This document shows positions 5,967-6,499 of a DNA stretch of 6,499 nucleotides, in pieces. Source of the stretch: Sedimentisphaerales bacterium (lineage in GTDB: Bacteria > Planctomycetota > Phycisphaerae > Sedimentisphaerales > SM23-30); the NCBI GenBank assembly GCA_030636065.1, contig DAOVXR010000102.1, positions 1 through 6,499 of the forward strand, given 5' to 3'. The notes under the pieces are model-generated. The model did not search any database. It was given only the letters and a program-made list of their open reading frames with translations, and had not been told where the DNA came from. A program made the position numbers and the translations under genes. Within the stretch, counting starts at the first letter, position 1; every line of letters begins with the position of its first letter.

Positions 5967-6011
5967 AAAAAAAGCGGCAGACCATTCTGAATTATGGCTG
6001 CCGCTTTTTTT
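5967..6011 (+). terminator. Intrinsic terminator of gdhA, probably bidirectional
   Basis: GCGGCAG (5974-5980) pairs with CTGCCGC (5998-6004); the stem is preceded by seven A (5967-5973) and followed by seven T (6005-6011). The loop can pair further (CCAT/ATGG with one bulge). Because A-tract and T-tract are symmetric, it should also stop minus-strand transcription, insulating gdhA from the element to its right. Confidence 0.93.
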
Positions 6012-6093
6012 AATCTTGCAAATTATACGTCTGGCATATAGTATTGAAAGATAAAGTCAAGGTAAGCATTCACGCAAATATTTATACTAATCG

Positions 6094-6112
6094 TGATTTA
6101 TGACATAAATCA
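6094..6112. other. 19-base perfect inverted repeat upstream of the HTH gene
   Basis: TGATTTAT (6094-6101), GAC, ATAAATCA (6105-6112): an 8-base perfect inverted repeat, 71 bases ahead of the HTH-protein start. It may be an operator or part of the left end of an insertion element. The rest of 6012-6183 shows no gene and no promoter I would defend. Only one end is in view, so terminal inverted repeats cannot be tested. Confidence 0.45.
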
Positions 6113-6183
6113 TCCTGTAGAAGCCCGAAGGGGTTGAACGAGATAAAATTGTATGAACGGTTACAAAGTTAAGGAACAGGATT

Positions 6184-6499
6184 ATGCGACCGGCTGCTCA
6201 TATTAAAGATTGGATGAGCCAGGATGAAATGCTGCAATGGATCCGGGAATCGCCTGACAAAGCGTCTTACCGGCGGCGAATGGCAATCTGGCTGACATAC
6301 ACGGGCAGGGTTCACGCTCATAAAGCGGCCTTGATGCTTGGGGTCTCGACCCAGTCGATATGGGCATGGATTAGTCGGTATAACACCCTCGGCCCCAAAG
6401 GGCTGATACGGCGGAAACAGGGCGGAAGAAAATGGGCCTTTATGAGCATAAATGAGGAAAAAGAAATCCTGCTGAATCTCCTGGAACATACAAAAAAAA
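6184..6499 (+). CDS. HTH protein, probable IS630/Tc1-like transposase N-terminus (cut by window edge)
   Basis: The visible 105 codons begin MRPAAHIKDWMSQDEMLQWI. Residues about 29-85 form the helix-turn-helix pattern of IS630-type transposases: RRRMAIWLTYTGRVHAHKAA, LGVSTQSIWAWISRYNTLG, then PKGLIRRKQGGRKW, matching the R-x-x-A-x-x-L...A..LGVS...V..W..RY...G..GL..R..GR pattern. This part would bind the element's ends; the catalytic DDE domain would lie beyond the window. ATG at 6184 has AAGGA 8 bases upstream. The frame is still open at the edge, within eight or more A (6492-6499), a possible slippage site. A stand-alone HTH regulator remains possible. The position just behind the gdhA terminator fits a safe insertion point. 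Confidence 0.72.
   Translation, partial: MRPAAHIKDWMSQDEMLQWIRESPDKASYRRRMAIWLTYTGRVHAHKAALMLGVSTQSIWAWISRYNTLGPKGLIRRKQGGRKWAFMSINEEKEILLNLLEHTKK

Noticed and set aside
6169..6489. Minus-strand frame of 106 residues opposite the HTH gene
   Set aside because: It is antisense to the HTH ORF, which has a clear domain pattern and a ribosome binding site.

Overview
The window carries the conserved bacterial tuf-rpmG-trnW-secE-nusG-rplK block on the minus strand, then a glutamate dehydrogenase gene and the start of a probable insertion sequence on the plus strand. The organism looks like a member of the Planctomycetota, perhaps a Phycisphaerae-type lineage. This rests on an EF-Tu whose switch I lacks the usual RGITI motif in a way I recall from planctomycete EF-Tu, plus intergenic regions filled with short tandem and palindromic repeats. 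Phylum confidence is moderate; a finer placement would be a guess.

Minus strand, in transcription order: a strong promoter with an A/T-rich upstream element (about 4043-4111), tRNA-Thr(GGT), tuf (EF-Tu), rpmG (L33), tRNA-Trp(CCA), secE, nusG and the first 71 codons of rplK (L11), which runs off the left edge. This is a translation, secretion and transcription-elongation block: EF-Tu and L33/L11 serve the ribosome, SecE is the small essential subunit of the SecYEG channel, and NusG couples RNA polymerase to Rho or the ribosome. The rpmG stop codon is shared with the first two bases of tRNA-Trp.

Intergenic DNA inside the block is unusual. The rplK-nusG gap and the 441-base nusG-secE gap share an exact 33-base and an exact 19-base repeat. 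The larger gap also has three GC-rich stem-loops in tandem, a 9-base tandem repeat and a 49-base heptanucleotide array. The tuf-rpmG gap contains several perfect palindromes and GGGTGGCA motifs.

The divergent 575-base region 3979-4553 has no convincing gene. It holds the tRNA-Thr/tuf promoter, a candidate gdhA promoter with a long imperfect palindrome beside it, and a dRS3-like ATTCCC-N8-GGGAAT element in the gdhA leader. gdhA (NADP-type family by similarity to E. coli GdhA) is followed by a REP-like hairpin and a textbook intrinsic terminator. The right edge holds the first 105 codons of a helix-turn-helix protein resembling IS630/Tc1-mariner transposase N-termini, cut off within a run of at least eight A.

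I see no new defence, CRISPR or biosynthetic system. The genes are housekeeping; the interest is in the repeats, the rpmG/tRNA overlap and the EF-Tu switch I.
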